DNA of 64,000 nucleotides. It comes from Paenibacillus sabinae T27 (lineage in GTDB: Bacteria; Bacillota; Bacilli; Paenibacillales; Paenibacillaceae). Position 1 is the first letter of the stretch. Every line of letters begins with the position of its first letter. The notes beneath the pieces are model-generated. The model saw only the letters and a list, made by a program, of their open reading frames with translations. It did no database searches and was not told the origin of the DNA. Made by a program: the position numbers and the translations under genes. The stretch lies in the NCBI RefSeq assembly GCF_000612505.1, contig NZ_CP004078.1, forward strand, positions 2,953,252-3,017,251, written 5' to 3'. Positions 45,702-54,620 of this stretch are shown one piece after another.

Positions 45702-46880
45702 TTATACCTGGTAAGGCTGGCCTTTTCTTAGGATCGCGTATATGTGATGAAGCAGCTTGTTGGCGCAAGCAATCACCGCGACCTTGTAGGGCTTGCCTTC
45801 TTTCTTTTTCTTGTCGTAATAAGGTCTGAGTTTAGAGCAGTCGCCTCGCCTGAGACTACATTGTACAGCTAAATACAAGGCCCTTCTCAGACGTTTGGAG
45901 CCTCGCTTGGTAATTCGGTTGCTGGAAGCGGTGAATTTCCCTGAATTAAATACCCCAGGGTCCAGCCCTGCATAAGCCACCAACTGTTTCGGGCTTTCAA
46001 ACTGCCGAATGTCTCCCAATTCCGCTACAAGCGTAGCTGCCAGTTTTTCTCCAATCCCGGGAATCGTTCTCAGCAGTTCTGTTTCCGGCATTCCCATCGA
46101 AAGCTCCTGCATCTGCTTCTCTAAGCGCTTTAACTGCTCTTGCAAGGAATGAAGTAGGGAAAGCATCCCCTCTAGAATGTAGACTTGAGATGAACTCACT
46201 TTGACCTGGTGCCATTCACTCAAGGCCTCCTCCACACGCTGAGCCTTTTCTTCCACCCACCACTTGGCATGTGACTGTCCTGCCGTCTTCTCCATCGTCT
46301 CGTACACCCGGTCTTCCTGACCCCGCAAACAACACTCCAGCACTCGCAGTGCCGTTTCCGAGTATAGATTATAAAATATTCCCTCGAACGCAGGGAACAC
46401 CTGATCCAGCAGGGCCCGAGTATTGAGCTTCGCCTGTACATATAAACCCGTCACAAATTCATGCTGTCTGGTTACATGCTGAAGCTCGGTATAAACGTCT
46501 TCCGGAGTCCGGTGAGGCAGGATTTCACCCCGGTAATACATCTCGGCCAGATGCCAGGCATCCGCCGCATCCGTCTTGACTTTCCGGAGCTTGGTTCCTC
46601 TCGCTCTTTTGGACTGCAAGGGATTTACGATACAATGCCGGATTCCCTGCTGTACCAAAAAGTTCACTAGTCCCCGGTGGTAATGTCCCGTCGCCTCCAG
46701 AATAACCACGGGCTCTTGGCTGGTCTGTTCCTGCAGTTGCTCTACGCATGCTTTCAACCGTCCAAACCCTTTCGCTTCATGAACCATGACTTCGGTTTCC
46801 CCCCACGCTTCATTCCGCCCTGTAAAGGCTTGAAATACACTACTTCCCTTCGAAACATCCAGTCCAATAACCGGTTCCAT
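45702..46880 (-). mobile_element. IS110 family transposase, intact
   Basis: A 392-residue transposase. The N-terminal RuvC-like DEDD domain has Asp8 (IGLDVS), Glu62 (VILEATGHY), Asp104 and Asp107 (KTDAADAWHL). The C-terminal Tnp_20 domain has RTIPGIGEKLAATLVAELGD and FTASSNRITKRGSK with the proposed nucleophilic Ser (about 319-320). IS110 elements insert without inverted repeats, guided by a bridge RNA encoded next to the gene. ATG 46880 has GGAGGAAATT upstream. The frame is open, so the element may be active. Element ends are not defined here. Confidence 0.93.
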
Positions 46881-46889
46881 AATTTCCTC

Positions 46890-47200
46890 CACTCTTTCAG
46901 TATTCGCCGGCACTCCCACGATGGTTCCAAACCCATAGCTTCGCTTGTGATGCGGGGTCCATTGCCCCTACCAGCTCAAACATGGTCATTGGAGGCAGTG
47001 GGAGAACAGTTTTTGCTCCGGGGTATATTCCCCTAAAAGACCCTCGTTCTCCCGGCTACCGCCATCTTAAAACAACTACAAAATTAGGCCAACCAGAAGT
47101 TTCTGGCTGACCTAATAATACGAAAAAGGCCCGTAGCAGCAAAGCTTCACCGCTCCAGACCCTCCAGGGTGGTACATCACGTTATCAAAATGCTATGACA
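46890..47200 (-). ncRNA. Candidate IS110 bridge-RNA region
   Basis: The 320-base non-coding stretch upstream of the IS110 gene is rich in potential hairpins, for example at 47083-47115 where TTAGG-CA-CCAGAA pairs with TTCTGG-TG-CCTAA (two wobbles or mismatches). The position fits the bridge RNA of the IS110 group, which is encoded upstream of the transposase. It may instead be the terminator of the SgrR-type gene. The boundaries are approximate. Confidence 0.35.
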
Positions 47201-47208
47201 AAATAACT

Positions 47209-48978
47209 TTATACCTTCACCCACAACCTGGAAATATCCAGAAACCCAAAAGAGCCAGTATGCAGGCCAAGCAGGCTCTGGCTGAGCTTTGCTCGCTTAT
47301 TCAGGTGACAGCCGTGGAGAATCCAGAAGTTGTCCCGGGCAAGCTGTTCCGCTTGGAGCAGACACGAGACCCGTTCCGGTTTGGTAAGCTGAAAAATCCT
47401 CTCCGTTTCCCGGTCCAGAAGCTCCGTCTGCGCCGGATTGAACAGATAATGGAGGTAATTCCGCCGATTTTTATAAAAGTTCATCATCCCCCACTCCCAG
47501 TCGTCTTCCAGCACCTCTTCCCCGATAAGCAGATCGGCATTGTGCAAAATTTCCTCCGCAGACCTGCCGGGATGGAGTGGATAAAGCACGAGATGGAGAC
47601 CGATGGCGTGGCACCGTTTTTCCAGCCATTCGGCCTCCTCGCTTTCCTCCTTCTTGGGCGGATAGGCCAGCTGTATCGGCTCCCCGGCATACCCCGCTTG
47701 GCGCAGAAGCTCCTCGGCCTCCTTGAGCGGCCTCTCTTGTACTTGACGCTCGCTGCTGATCCAGGGCAATAAGCTGTCCGCAGGCGTATAGCGGCTGCCC
47801 CTCAGTTCACGAATCAAGGCGACCCGGTCATACGCAATACGCAGAGCCTCGCGAATCTCTTTTCGGTGATGAACCCCTTCACGCCGTAAATTGAATACGA
47901 TATACCGGCAGCCGAGCGCAGGGTAATCGATGCTGCTGTTGTATTGATTCCAGGCCATCAATTCATCGTTTTCGGGGCCGGAAAGCTCATAATGGCGGAC
48001 GCTGCTCGCCCGGTCCGGCAGGAACCAGATCTCCACTCTATCCAGCAGCGGCCGTATGCCGTAATAGCTGTCGAATGCGGTAAGTGTCAATACATCTTTG
48101 TTCAGATTGGTGATACGAAAAGGACCGGTACCGGTAGGGATTCCCGAAAAAACAACGTCGCTGGGCAGAATAGACATGTACAAGCTACCGATCAGATGCA
48201 GAAAGAACAGATTCGGTCGGCTCAGGCAAAAAGAAATCGTATAATCTCCCTTCGTCTTCACCTCGGCAATGTCCCGGTACTGCCACAAGGCATGACTGTC
48301 CACCTGAAACAGCCTTTCCAACGTGTATTTCACATCATCCGCCGTCATGGTCTTCCCATGATGAAAGCGGACCCCTTTCCGCAAATAAAAGGTCCAGCGG
48401 GTATACTGGTCGCTGTGCTCCCACGTATGGGCCAGCCCCGGAAGGAACCCTTTGCTGGCGGCATCATAGCTCACCAGTGTATTGCAGACTTGCCCTATTA
48501 TGTATGCTTCAAATGCCGTAAACACAAAAGCCGGGTCCAGCCTCTCCAAATGGCGGTTCCGCATCATACGCAGCACATCCTGCCCCGTAGAAGCTTCCGG
48601 TTCACTGTGAAAGCCCATCTGCCGATTAAGCTCGGTCCAGAGCCTTTCTCTCAGGAGACTGCTCACCTCGGGCGCTCCGATCAGCTCGATCGCTTCCTTG
48701 ATTTTCCCTTGAACTAGCAGTTCCTGGAACGTATCTTCCTGTATTTCTTCCATACTCCGCAGAAAAGCCAGCGAAGAAGTATGACCTCTTCCCCTCCCCG
48801 GCTTCCACGAAATCAGCGCTTTCTCCTCCAGCCGCCGCAGAATGAACTTCACGTTGCGCGGTGTGCAGCAGAGCAGACCAGACAATTGCTCAATGGTTAC
48901 GCGAATCGGTTCTTCTGGTCTTTCGGAAGGCTGCAGAGCGGCTGCCAGCCGCATAAAATGGACGTCGCTTATTTCCAC
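47209..48978 (-). CDS. SgrR-type regulator (HTH plus SBP_bac_5)
   Basis: A 589-residue fusion of an N-terminal winged HTH (IEQLSGLLCCTPRNVKFILRRLEEKALISW, about residues 30-58) and a solute-binding domain of the oligopeptide-binding type (GQDVLRMMRNRHLERLDPAFV, YLRKGVRFHHGKTMTADDVKYTLERL). This is the SgrR/YbaE architecture: a cytosolic activator sensing sugar phosphates or peptides. GTG 48978 has AAAGGAG eight bases upstream. Divergent from an MFS exporter, as E. coli sgrR is from the sugar exporter setA. Confidence 0.92.
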   Translation of the reverse strand: MEISDVHFMRLAAALQPSERPEEPIRVTIEQLSGLLCCTPRNVKFILRRLEEKALISWKPGRGRGHTSSLAFLRSMEEIQEDTFQELLVQGKIKEAIELIGAPEVSSLLRERLWTELNRQMGFHSEPEASTGQDVLRMMRNRHLERLDPAFVFTAFEAYIIGQVCNTLVSYDAASKGFLPGLAHTWEHSDQYTRWTFYLRKGVRFHHGKTMTADDVKYTLERLFQVDSHALWQYRDIAEVKTKGDYTISFCLSRPNLFFLHLIGSLYMSILPSDVVFSGIPTGTGPFRITNLNKDVLTLTAFDSYYGIRPLLDRVEIWFLPDRASSVRHYELSGPENDELMAWNQYNSSIDYPALGCRYIVFNLRREGVHHRKEIREALRIAYDRVALIRELRGSRYTPADSLLPWISSERQVQERPLKEAEELLRQAGYAGEPIQLAYPPKKEESEEAEWLEKRCHAIGLHLVLYPLHPGRSAEEILHNADLLIGEEVLEDDWEWGMMNFYKNRRNYLHYLFNPAQTELLDRETERIFQLTKPERVSCLLQAEQLARDNFWILHGCHLNKRAKLSQSLLGLHTGSFGFLDISRLWVKV

Positions 48979-49105
48979 CGGCCTCACTCCTTTAAAGGTG
49001 AAAACATCTTATGTAAGATTTCACTTTTCCTTCCCCTTTATAATATTACAATTATATCTATATCTGATCTCGGATGACAATACTATAGCTTTGAAGGAGA
49101 ACCCG

Positions 49106-50356
49106 ATGAAACAAACATTACGCCACATTCATCCACTGGCATGGACCATTATCGTCGGCACCATGTTCGGCCGGCTGGTAACCTCAATGAGCATCCCATT
49201 TTTGTCTATCTATCTGACCAAAGTGCTGGGCGCAACCCCGACACAGACCGGTATTACGATTGCCGTAAGCTCGCTCGCCGGCGTTTCGGTATCGTTCTAT
49301 GGCGGCTACATATCGGATATTATCGGGCGAAAAAAGGTTATGCTCGTATCCATTTTCAGCTGGGCCGTGGTGTTCGTCGGCTTCGCCATGGCCGGCCATT
49401 TGTGGGTGTTTTTGGTTGTCAACATGTTTAACGGGCTGTGCCGCGCCGTCTTCGAGCCAACCTCGCGGGCGCTGCTGTCGGATATCACGCCAAGCGAACA
49501 TAAGCTGCTTGTCTTCAATCTGCGTTACGCCGCTATTAATCTCGGTGTTGTGTTCGGCCCGATCATTGGCCTTCAGCTCGGTTCGGCACAGTCGACCTCC
49601 CCGTTCCTGATCGCCGCTACCGTGTATATCGCCTACGGGCTTATGCTCGTCCTGCAGTTCGCCGTTCACGGCAAGAATCTCTCGGCGCCATCCAGGGCCC
49701 AGGCGCCTCAGCTGCGCGAAGCGCTGTCCGTGACAGGACGGGACCGTGTGTTTCTGCCGATCCTGATCGGCACCATCTTTTGCGTGCTTGGCTACGGGCA
49801 TTTCGGTTCGACGCTGGCGCAGTATTTGGCGCTTAATCCCCATTTTGCAAACGGCGGAAAAGCCTTTTCGTACATGCTGTCGCTTAACGCAATCACTGTA
49901 CTTGTTGTCCAATTTCCCGTTGTGCGGACATTCCGCCACATGCCGCCGGTCATACCGCTCATTCTCGGCAATGTGTGCGTCTCGGCATCGATGATTCTGT
50001 TCGGGGTGGCCGGCGGCCTGCCTCTGCTGATGTTTGGCGTTGTGCTGTTTACAATCGGTGAAGTGCTGCTGTTCACGATGATGGATATGCTGATTGACCG
50101 GGTCGCCAAGCCGGAATGGAAAGGAACCTACTTCGGCACGATCGGCTTCAACGGCATTGGCAGCGTCTTGGCGCCGATTCAAGGCGGCCTGCTGCTTGAC
50201 CAAATGGGTTCGGAGCATGGACTTTCCCTGTTCATCCCGCTGGCGCTATCGACCGCGCTCGGTCTGCCTTTCCTTCTGACCGCACACCGCCGCCTGTCGG
50301 CACGGGAACGCTCCATCAGCATCCAGTGTATCGAAGGCAAGGAAAAGGCGGTTTGA
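49106..50356 (+). CDS. MFS transporter (drug/sugar efflux-type)
   Basis: A 416-residue facilitator with 12 predicted helices. Motif A is present as GYISDIIGRKKVMLV after helix 2. GTMFGRLVTSMSIPFLSIYLTKVLG and EPTSRALLSDITPSEHKLLVFNLRYAAINLG fit the DHA1 group. ATG 49106 has GAAGGAG eight bases upstream, and the open frame upstream to 48842 is antisense to the regulator. It is probably controlled by the divergent SgrR-type gene, 127 bases away. Substrate unknown. Confidence 0.9.
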   Translation: MKQTLRHIHPLAWTIIVGTMFGRLVTSMSIPFLSIYLTKVLGATPTQTGITIAVSSLAGVSVSFYGGYISDIIGRKKVMLVSIFSWAVVFVGFAMAGHLWVFLVVNMFNGLCRAVFEPTSRALLSDITPSEHKLLVFNLRYAAINLGVVFGPIIGLQLGSAQSTSPFLIAATVYIAYGLMLVLQFAVHGKNLSAPSRAQAPQLREALSVTGRDRVFLPILIGTIFCVLGYGHFGSTLAQYLALNPHFANGGKAFSYMLSLNAITVLVVQFPVVRTFRHMPPVIPLILGNVCVSASMILFGVAGGLPLLMFGVVLFTIGEVLLFTMMDMLIDRVAKPEWKGTYFGTIGFNGIGSVLAPIQGGLLLDQMGSEHGLSLFIPLALSTALGLPFLLTAHRRLSARERSISIQCIEGKEKAV

Positions 50357-50404
50357 CCAACGGGCGATATTAAGTTAAATCATCAACCAACAGGATCGGT
50401 TATT

Positions 50405-50428
50405 AGGGGTGCTTCGGCACCCTTTTTC
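50405..50428 (+). terminator. Rho-independent terminator
   Basis: AGGGGTGC, loop TTCG, GCACCCTT followed by a T run, about 50 bases after the MFS stop. The rest of the gap to 50,910 holds repeats and a dif-like site but no gene; a further hairpin GCCGTCC/GGACGGC is at 50745-50762. Confidence 0.9.
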
Positions 50429-50513
50429 CGTTTGGATTGTATTGTTGGAGTGCTAGGATGATTTGATTAGAGTGGTGATGCAAGGGAGAGAATGATTGTT
50501 GATTTGTTATTGT

Positions 50514-50533
50514 GAATTTTTCATATGTTGAAA
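50514..50533. repeat. Dispersed 20-bp repeat, copy 1
   Basis: GAATTTTTCATATGTTGAAA, identical at 51633-51652 and 62181-62200, with a partial copy at 50707. Confidence 0.75.
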
Positions 50534-50621
50534 TATAGGAATTAGGAAGATGCGTGGAACGAAATTCCTTCTAAATTGTTATTTATTTTCAGTAAAGTGT
50601 TAAAGGGGCCTCTCGCTCGTT

Positions 50622-50655
50622 TTTAGTTTACATAATATTTATTATGTAAACTAAA
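50622..50655. repeat. dif-like Xer site, copy 2 (perfect palindrome)
   Basis: 34-base palindrome. The core has 11-base left arm AGTTTACATAA, 6-base centre TATTTA and right arm TTATGTAAACT (50625-50652), the exact 11 + 6 + 11 layout of dif. Both arms equal the XerD-side arm of Bacillus dif. Confidence 0.55.
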
Positions 50656-50706
50656 GCTGCAACTCCTGCTTACCTCCTTCCTGCTTAGCACCGGGGTCCC
50701 TATTAT

Positions 50707-50719
50707 GAATTTTTCATAT
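50707..50719. repeat. Dispersed repeat, partial copy 2
   Basis: GAATTTTTCATAT, then diverging (CCTTAAA). It follows CCTATTAT, which also precedes copy 3. Confidence 0.5.
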
Positions 50720-50910
50720 CCTTAAACATTGCAACAAGAAAAAGCCGTCCTTTGGGACGGCAAGCATTGGTACAAACTATTCGGCTGTTAACGCGTTTTG
50801 ACGCGGCGTCTCTCTTCTGCTGACAACCTGCATTACATCAAGCTATCAAAATGGCAGAATGCGGCTGCGGCCTTTTGTTAAAGTATGAATGGCCGTGTAA
50901 CAGACACGGA

Positions 50911-51306
50911 TCAGACGACGGGCTGACCGTCCTTCACCATACTGTTCTTATTCAAAATATTATCTTCCAGCACAGCGAATTTGTCGCCATATTCCTGAAT
51001 GATATGTCTTTCTCCCCAAGCGCAAAGAGAATCGAGGATCGACTTCAGGCTCCAGCCATACTCGCTCAGCTCATATTCCACTTTCGGAGGGATCTGATTG
51101 TAGCAGATCCGGTTAACGATCCCGTCCTCTTCCAGCTCCCGGAGCTGTTGGGTCAGCATCTTTTGCGTAATGGCAGGCATCAGTCGCTTCAGGTCACTTG
51201 TCCGCTTCTTGCCATGAGTCAAATGACACAGAATGACGCATTTCCACTTGCCTCCGATAATTTCAAGGGTAGCTTCCACCGGAATATTGTATTTCTTTTG
51301 AGTCAT
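50911..51306 (-). CDS. HxlR family transcriptional regulator
   Basis: A 131-residue winged-helix regulator: EATLEIIGGKWKCVILCHLTHGKKR, LKRLMPAITQKMLTQQLRELEEDGIV and the wing VEYELSEYGWSL. Cys residues at VILCHL may sense oxidants. ATG 51306 has GGAGG nine bases before. It stands alone between two dif-like sites and an array of GTACT half-sites upstream. No divergent partner is left in the adjacent 600 bases. Confidence 0.9.
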   Translation of the reverse strand: MTQKKYNIPVEATLEIIGGKWKCVILCHLTHGKKRTSDLKRLMPAITQKMLTQQLRELEEDGIVNRICYNQIPPKVEYELSEYGWSLKSILDSLCAWGERHIIQEYGDKFAVLEDNILNKNSMVKDGQPVV

Positions 51307-51351
51307 GCTCATCCGCCTCCAGTAAGGTTCGGTTATTTTATGGGCACCAAA

Positions 51352-51387
51352 AAGTACGTATGGTACTCAGAAGGTACTACGGTACTT
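51352..51387. promoter_or_regulatory. Operator array of GGTACT half-sites
   Basis: AAGTAC, GGTACT, GGTACT and GGTACTT occur within 36 bases, forming nested inverted repeats (outer AAGTAC pairs with GTACTT). It lies 45 bases before the HxlR start and probably binds that protein. The rest of the gap to 51,949 holds only repeats. Confidence 0.55.
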
Positions 51388-51597
51388 GAAAGTATGTGCT
51401 ATTCAATAATGATGGTTAGTTACATAATAACATATACCAGACCGTAATTGCCATATGGGAGTGACGGACATCTCCTTTCCTTCTCGGAGAAATTATGCTC
51501 GATTTTAACGCCGGTAATACGCTACGCCGCACATTCGGACTGTTGTCACCGGCGCAATCGTGCTCAGCCAGGAGCCTCGTATTAGGAAAAATAAAAG

Positions 51598-51634
51598 ATA
51601 ATGCTCCTATTATGAGATAATGCTCCTATTATGA
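51598..51634. repeat. Tandem 18-bp repeat, two copies
   Basis: ATAATGCTCCTATTATGA at 51598-51615 and again at 51617-51634, identical. The second runs directly into dispersed repeat copy 3. Confidence 0.75.
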
Positions 51635-51652
51635 ATTTTTCATATGTTGAAA
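51633..51652. repeat. Dispersed 20-bp repeat, copy 3
   Basis: GAATTTTTCATATGTTGAAA, identical to copies at 50514 and 62181. Confidence 0.75.
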
Positions 51653-51759
51653 GTTTTTCTTATTTGTCTTCTTGACGTTTGGTTCGTCCCATTTATGGGC
51701 AAACCCTCGAAGGATTCCAAATCGTTTGCAAACGGTTGGAAACTATTGCTTACGGTCTT

Positions 51760-51787
51760 AGTTAACATAATATTTATTACGTGAACT
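51760..51787. repeat. dif-like Xer site, copy 3
   Basis: Left arm AGTTAACATAA, centre TATTTA (same as copy 2), right arm TTACGTGAACT; 11 + 6 + 11 layout with several substitutions. Confidence 0.45.
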
Positions 51788-51828
51788 TAATTTTGTTTTA
51801 CTGTCAGCATTATAAGTGTTAGGCTAAC

Positions 51829-51897
51829 CCTAAAAAATGAAACAGCGACAGACAAGGACGAAAAAATAAAGACCTAGACTGTCGCTGTTTCATTGAA
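51829..51897 (-). terminator. Long-armed terminator after the lipoprotein gene
   Basis: On the minus strand AATGAAACAGCGACAG pairs perfectly with CTGTCGCTGTTTCATT, 27-base loop, followed by a T run. Confidence 0.82.
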
Positions 51898-51949
51898 CTA
51901 TCGTTTCCCTTTAGTTCAAAAAACTTCATTTTAGGTATACTTTAAAAAG

Positions 51950-52411
51950 TCACATTTCGGGTTTCAGTTCAAATGTTTCTGAATTTCCATTCCAATCTAC
52001 CTGCATCTTCACCAAAGAATTTTTGTCTGCAATGGCGCCATTACCTCCTGTGGAACCTAGATTATAAATCCCAGCTTGCGATTCGGTTCTTGACAAAGTA
52101 CCATGTCCATCTGCTCCACCTTCTGTATCATACTCATATCTTAATTCACCAGTCGGTTTAGATTCCTTGGCAATATACTTTAAAAACAGTCGCGCAGTAT
52201 GATTTTCATCATTTTTGTATTTGTAGACGATATACATCGCGGCCCAATGGTCGGTATGCCCCTTATATTCATTGATAAATTCTATGTTATCTGCATTTGC
52301 CAAACCTTCGATATTATTTTTCTCTATACCTGAATAAACATTGTTGTTCTCTTTACAGCCAGTTAGTACAAGAAACATAGCTAACAAAAGAAATCCGATA
52401 CGTTTGTTCAT
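51950..52411 (-). CDS. Hypothetical lipoprotein
   Basis: A 153-residue protein with lipoprotein signal MNKRIGFLLLAMFLVLTGCK (lipobox LTGC, Cys19). The mature part has NIEFINEYKGHTDHWAAMYIVYK, a Gly-rich loop GGADGHGTL, and ends in beta-like segments. No family recognised. Start ATG 52411 is chosen for the signal peptide; a frame extends upstream to 52513 without gain. It lies between a perfect terminator and a CTGCCCGTTAG motif at 52568. Confidence 0.75.
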   Translation of the reverse strand: MNKRIGFLLLAMFLVLTGCKENNNVYSGIEKNNIEGLANADNIEFINEYKGHTDHWAAMYIVYKYKNDENHTARLFLKYIAKESKPTGELRYEYDTEGGADGHGTLSRTESQAGIYNLGSTGGNGAIADKNSLVKMQVDWNGNSETFELKPEM

Positions 52412-52567
52412 GCCTCTCGTTAACCTCGCCACAGCCCAAATTAGCTTCTGTTGCCAGATACTTGGCTTTGTTACTTCTTTGAGTCGATAACTATACATTG
52501 CAATTCTGTTCATTACCCACCTCCCAGTTCATGGAAATATACTACCATAAAATGGGACCTAACAAAA

Positions 52568-52578
52568 CTGCCCGTTAG
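52568..52578. repeat. CTGCCCGTTAG motif, copy A
   Basis: CTGCCCGTTAG followed by AATTTCTG. Related copies are at 54562 and 56958, all in the same orientation and each preceding a minus-strand accessory gene. Confidence 0.55.
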
Positions 52579-52590
52579 AATTTCTGTAGA

Positions 52591-53919
52591 ATGAATAATT
52601 TGGTCTTTGCACAAGCATCTTGTAGTCGGCGTAGATATCGCTCAGGAAGCTCATGTTTCTCGCGCGGTCAGCTATCGGGGAATTGCACTGGGATTGCCAC
52701 TTGAGTTCGGCAGCCACGGAGGGCTTTCAACAGTTTAGCCGGTGGATTCAAGATCTGCTAAAGTCTTACAATCTTAACAAAATCATCGTTGGCATGGAAC
52801 CTACCGGCCATTACTGGTTAAGCCTAGCTCGCTGGCTTTCAGACAAAGGAATTGAGGCTGTTCTCGTGAATCCCCACCTCGTCAAAAAGAACAAGGAAAA
52901 CCGAGACAATCCCCCATCGAAAAGTGACCGGAAAGACGCACTCGTCATCGCAGATATGATTAAATAGAGCTACTATTCTCCTGTGCGGTTCAACCCAGAA
53001 GCCTACGAGGAACTGCGGATTCTCATGGCCAACTGTTTCCTCTCCCGAAGGAAAATAGCCGGTTAACGACCGAGCAAGTCATTGCCGGCTGGAAACAATA
53101 TGTGAAGCGCCATGCGGGTTTACAGCGTACTGAGCTGTTTATATCGCTCGCTAAACGCAGCGTTGGTGTTAATCAGGCATTGCACGCCTATAAACTGCAC
53201 ATAGATCAATTGCTCGAAGAATACGACTTGGCCCAGCGCCAGCTTGAGCAAATTGAGGATGAACTCCAGTTCTTGAGCGCATCCCTTATGTCAAAAAGCT
53301 GCTTGCCATTCGAGTTGTAAATATAACCAGTCTAGCCGGTGTGTTAGGAGAGGCTGGCGATCTTAGTGGTTACGTACACGGAAATGCCTTGCTTCGTCAT
53401 GCGGGTCTAAACGTGTCTGAGGCCAGTTCCGGGAAATGGCGTGGGAAAATGGCGCTCAGCAAGCGCGGTCGCCCTCGTCTCCGGCGTTTTCTCTTTCTCA
53501 TGACGATGTGTATGGTTATGACCAATCCGAATGTAAGAGCCCTGCACCACTACAATGTAGACGTGAAAAAGCTCAAGAAAATGAAATCTATTATGAAATT
53601 ATGTGGTAAAGTGGCCCGAATGCTTGTTAGCCTGGCCAAGAACAACGAAGCTATAGTTCAGTTAAAGTATTTCCGCAAGCCGCTAGGGCGCGTTATTTCA
53701 CCAGTTGATGCATTCGCAGGATGGACAAGAAGCACGGAGTATCGGGAGGCAATAAACAAAAGGGCTCGGACCCGTTCCGACATGGGAGTGAAAATCGCTA
53801 GGGGCGACATGGAGACATGCAGGATATGGAACAAATTGGGTGATATACTCTCACCTTTATTCTTGCATGCCCTTACAGGTGTTCCAAGCCACCGCCTCCT
53901 CTGTTCCCTTCTTATTTGA
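52591..53919 (+). pseudogene. IS110 family transposase, degenerate
   Basis: Pieces of one IS110-type transposase of a subgroup different from the intact copy. VVGVDIAQEAHVSRAV at about 52622 is in one frame, then FQQFSRWIQDLL, GMEPTGHYWLSLARWL and KSDRKDALVIADMIK (DEDD domain) in another. After SPVRFNPEAYEELRILMAN an internal deletion joins FPLPKENSRLTTEQV. RKR-rich C-terminal parts follow: LGEAGDLSGYVHGNALLRHAG and KMALSKRGRPRLRRFLF. Several frameshifts and stops make it inactive. Ends are undefined. Confidence 0.9.
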
Positions 53920-53989
53920 CACTTAGCTAAAGGTGAAATCCTGCGAATTCATGAGCCTGAATGAGAAAACTAAATCATATTGAGGGAGC

Positions 53990-54472
53990 TTAAGCCTTCT
54001 GTGTTATAATCAGCTTGAATTTCTGACGACTACCACCTTCTGGACCATTTGGAATTAAGTCCTCTTGAGGCACAAATCCAAACTTCTGATATAACTTTCT
54101 TGCAGGTCGTCCATCTGGAATATCATCACCAAATGTAGTAACTGATACTTCTGCTGGGACTTCAACAAGTTTCAATATATGTCGCAGTAGTTCCGTTGCT
54201 ATACCTTTGTTTCTTGCTCGGGATGAAACCACTAACCATCCAATCTTGTAGCTTGGGGCACCTGCTGACGAAAATAAAACTCCGCCCAGTAAGCGTGATC
54301 CTGGCAATCCATCGTTTTCCCTCACACAAAATGCGCTACATTGATTAATATTTTTCACTATAGCCTGAATAAATTTTGGATCACTTACCATTGGACCAAA
54401 GAGGTTTTCGACTTCAGAAGCTAATTCCAACCATTCGTTCAGATCATCCTTTGTAGCGTTCACAACTTTCAT
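53990..54472 (-). CDS. GNAT family N-acetyltransferase
   Basis: A 160-residue acyl-CoA transferase: KIGWLVVSSRARNKGIATELLRHIL is the acetyl-CoA-binding motif (R-x-x-G-I-A), then the C-terminal ARKLYQKFGFVP. ATG 54472 follows AAGGAG. It lies alone, next to the IS110 remnant, and 80 bases behind copy B of the CTGCCCGT motif. The substrate (antibiotic, amine or protein) is unknown. Confidence 0.9.
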   Translation of the reverse strand: MKVVNATKDDLNEWLELASEVENLFGPMVSDPKFIQAIVKNINQCSAFCVRENDGLPGSRLLGGVLFSSAGAPSYKIGWLVVSSRARNKGIATELLRHILKLVEVPAEVSVTTFGDDIPDGRPARKLYQKFGFVPQEDLIPNGPEGGSRQKFKLIITQKA

Positions 54473-54561
54473 TACAAGAGCTCCTTTAGATTGTTAAAGA
54501 GATGATTCGCATTTTTAATACCATTGCAGCACCCTTTATAATACCACATACTGGAACTATA

Positions 54562-54579
54562 CTGCCCGTAAGCTTAATG
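54562..54579. repeat. CTGCCCGT(T/A)AG motif, copy B
   Basis: CTGCCCGTAAGCTTAATG. Shares CTGCCCGT and AGCTTAATG with copy C (56958). Confidence 0.6.
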
Positions 54580-54620
54580 GATCACATTTGTAGCATTAAT
54601 GCCACCTGCCACATATTCCG

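Noticed and set aside
49184..50218. 344-codon minus-strand frame within the MFS gene
   Set aside because: Antisense shadow; the plus strand encodes a clear 12-helix transporter.
51495..51620. 41-codon plus-strand ORF with GGAGAA upstream
   Set aside because: It has no recognisable features and runs into the tandem repeat; coding status cannot be supported.
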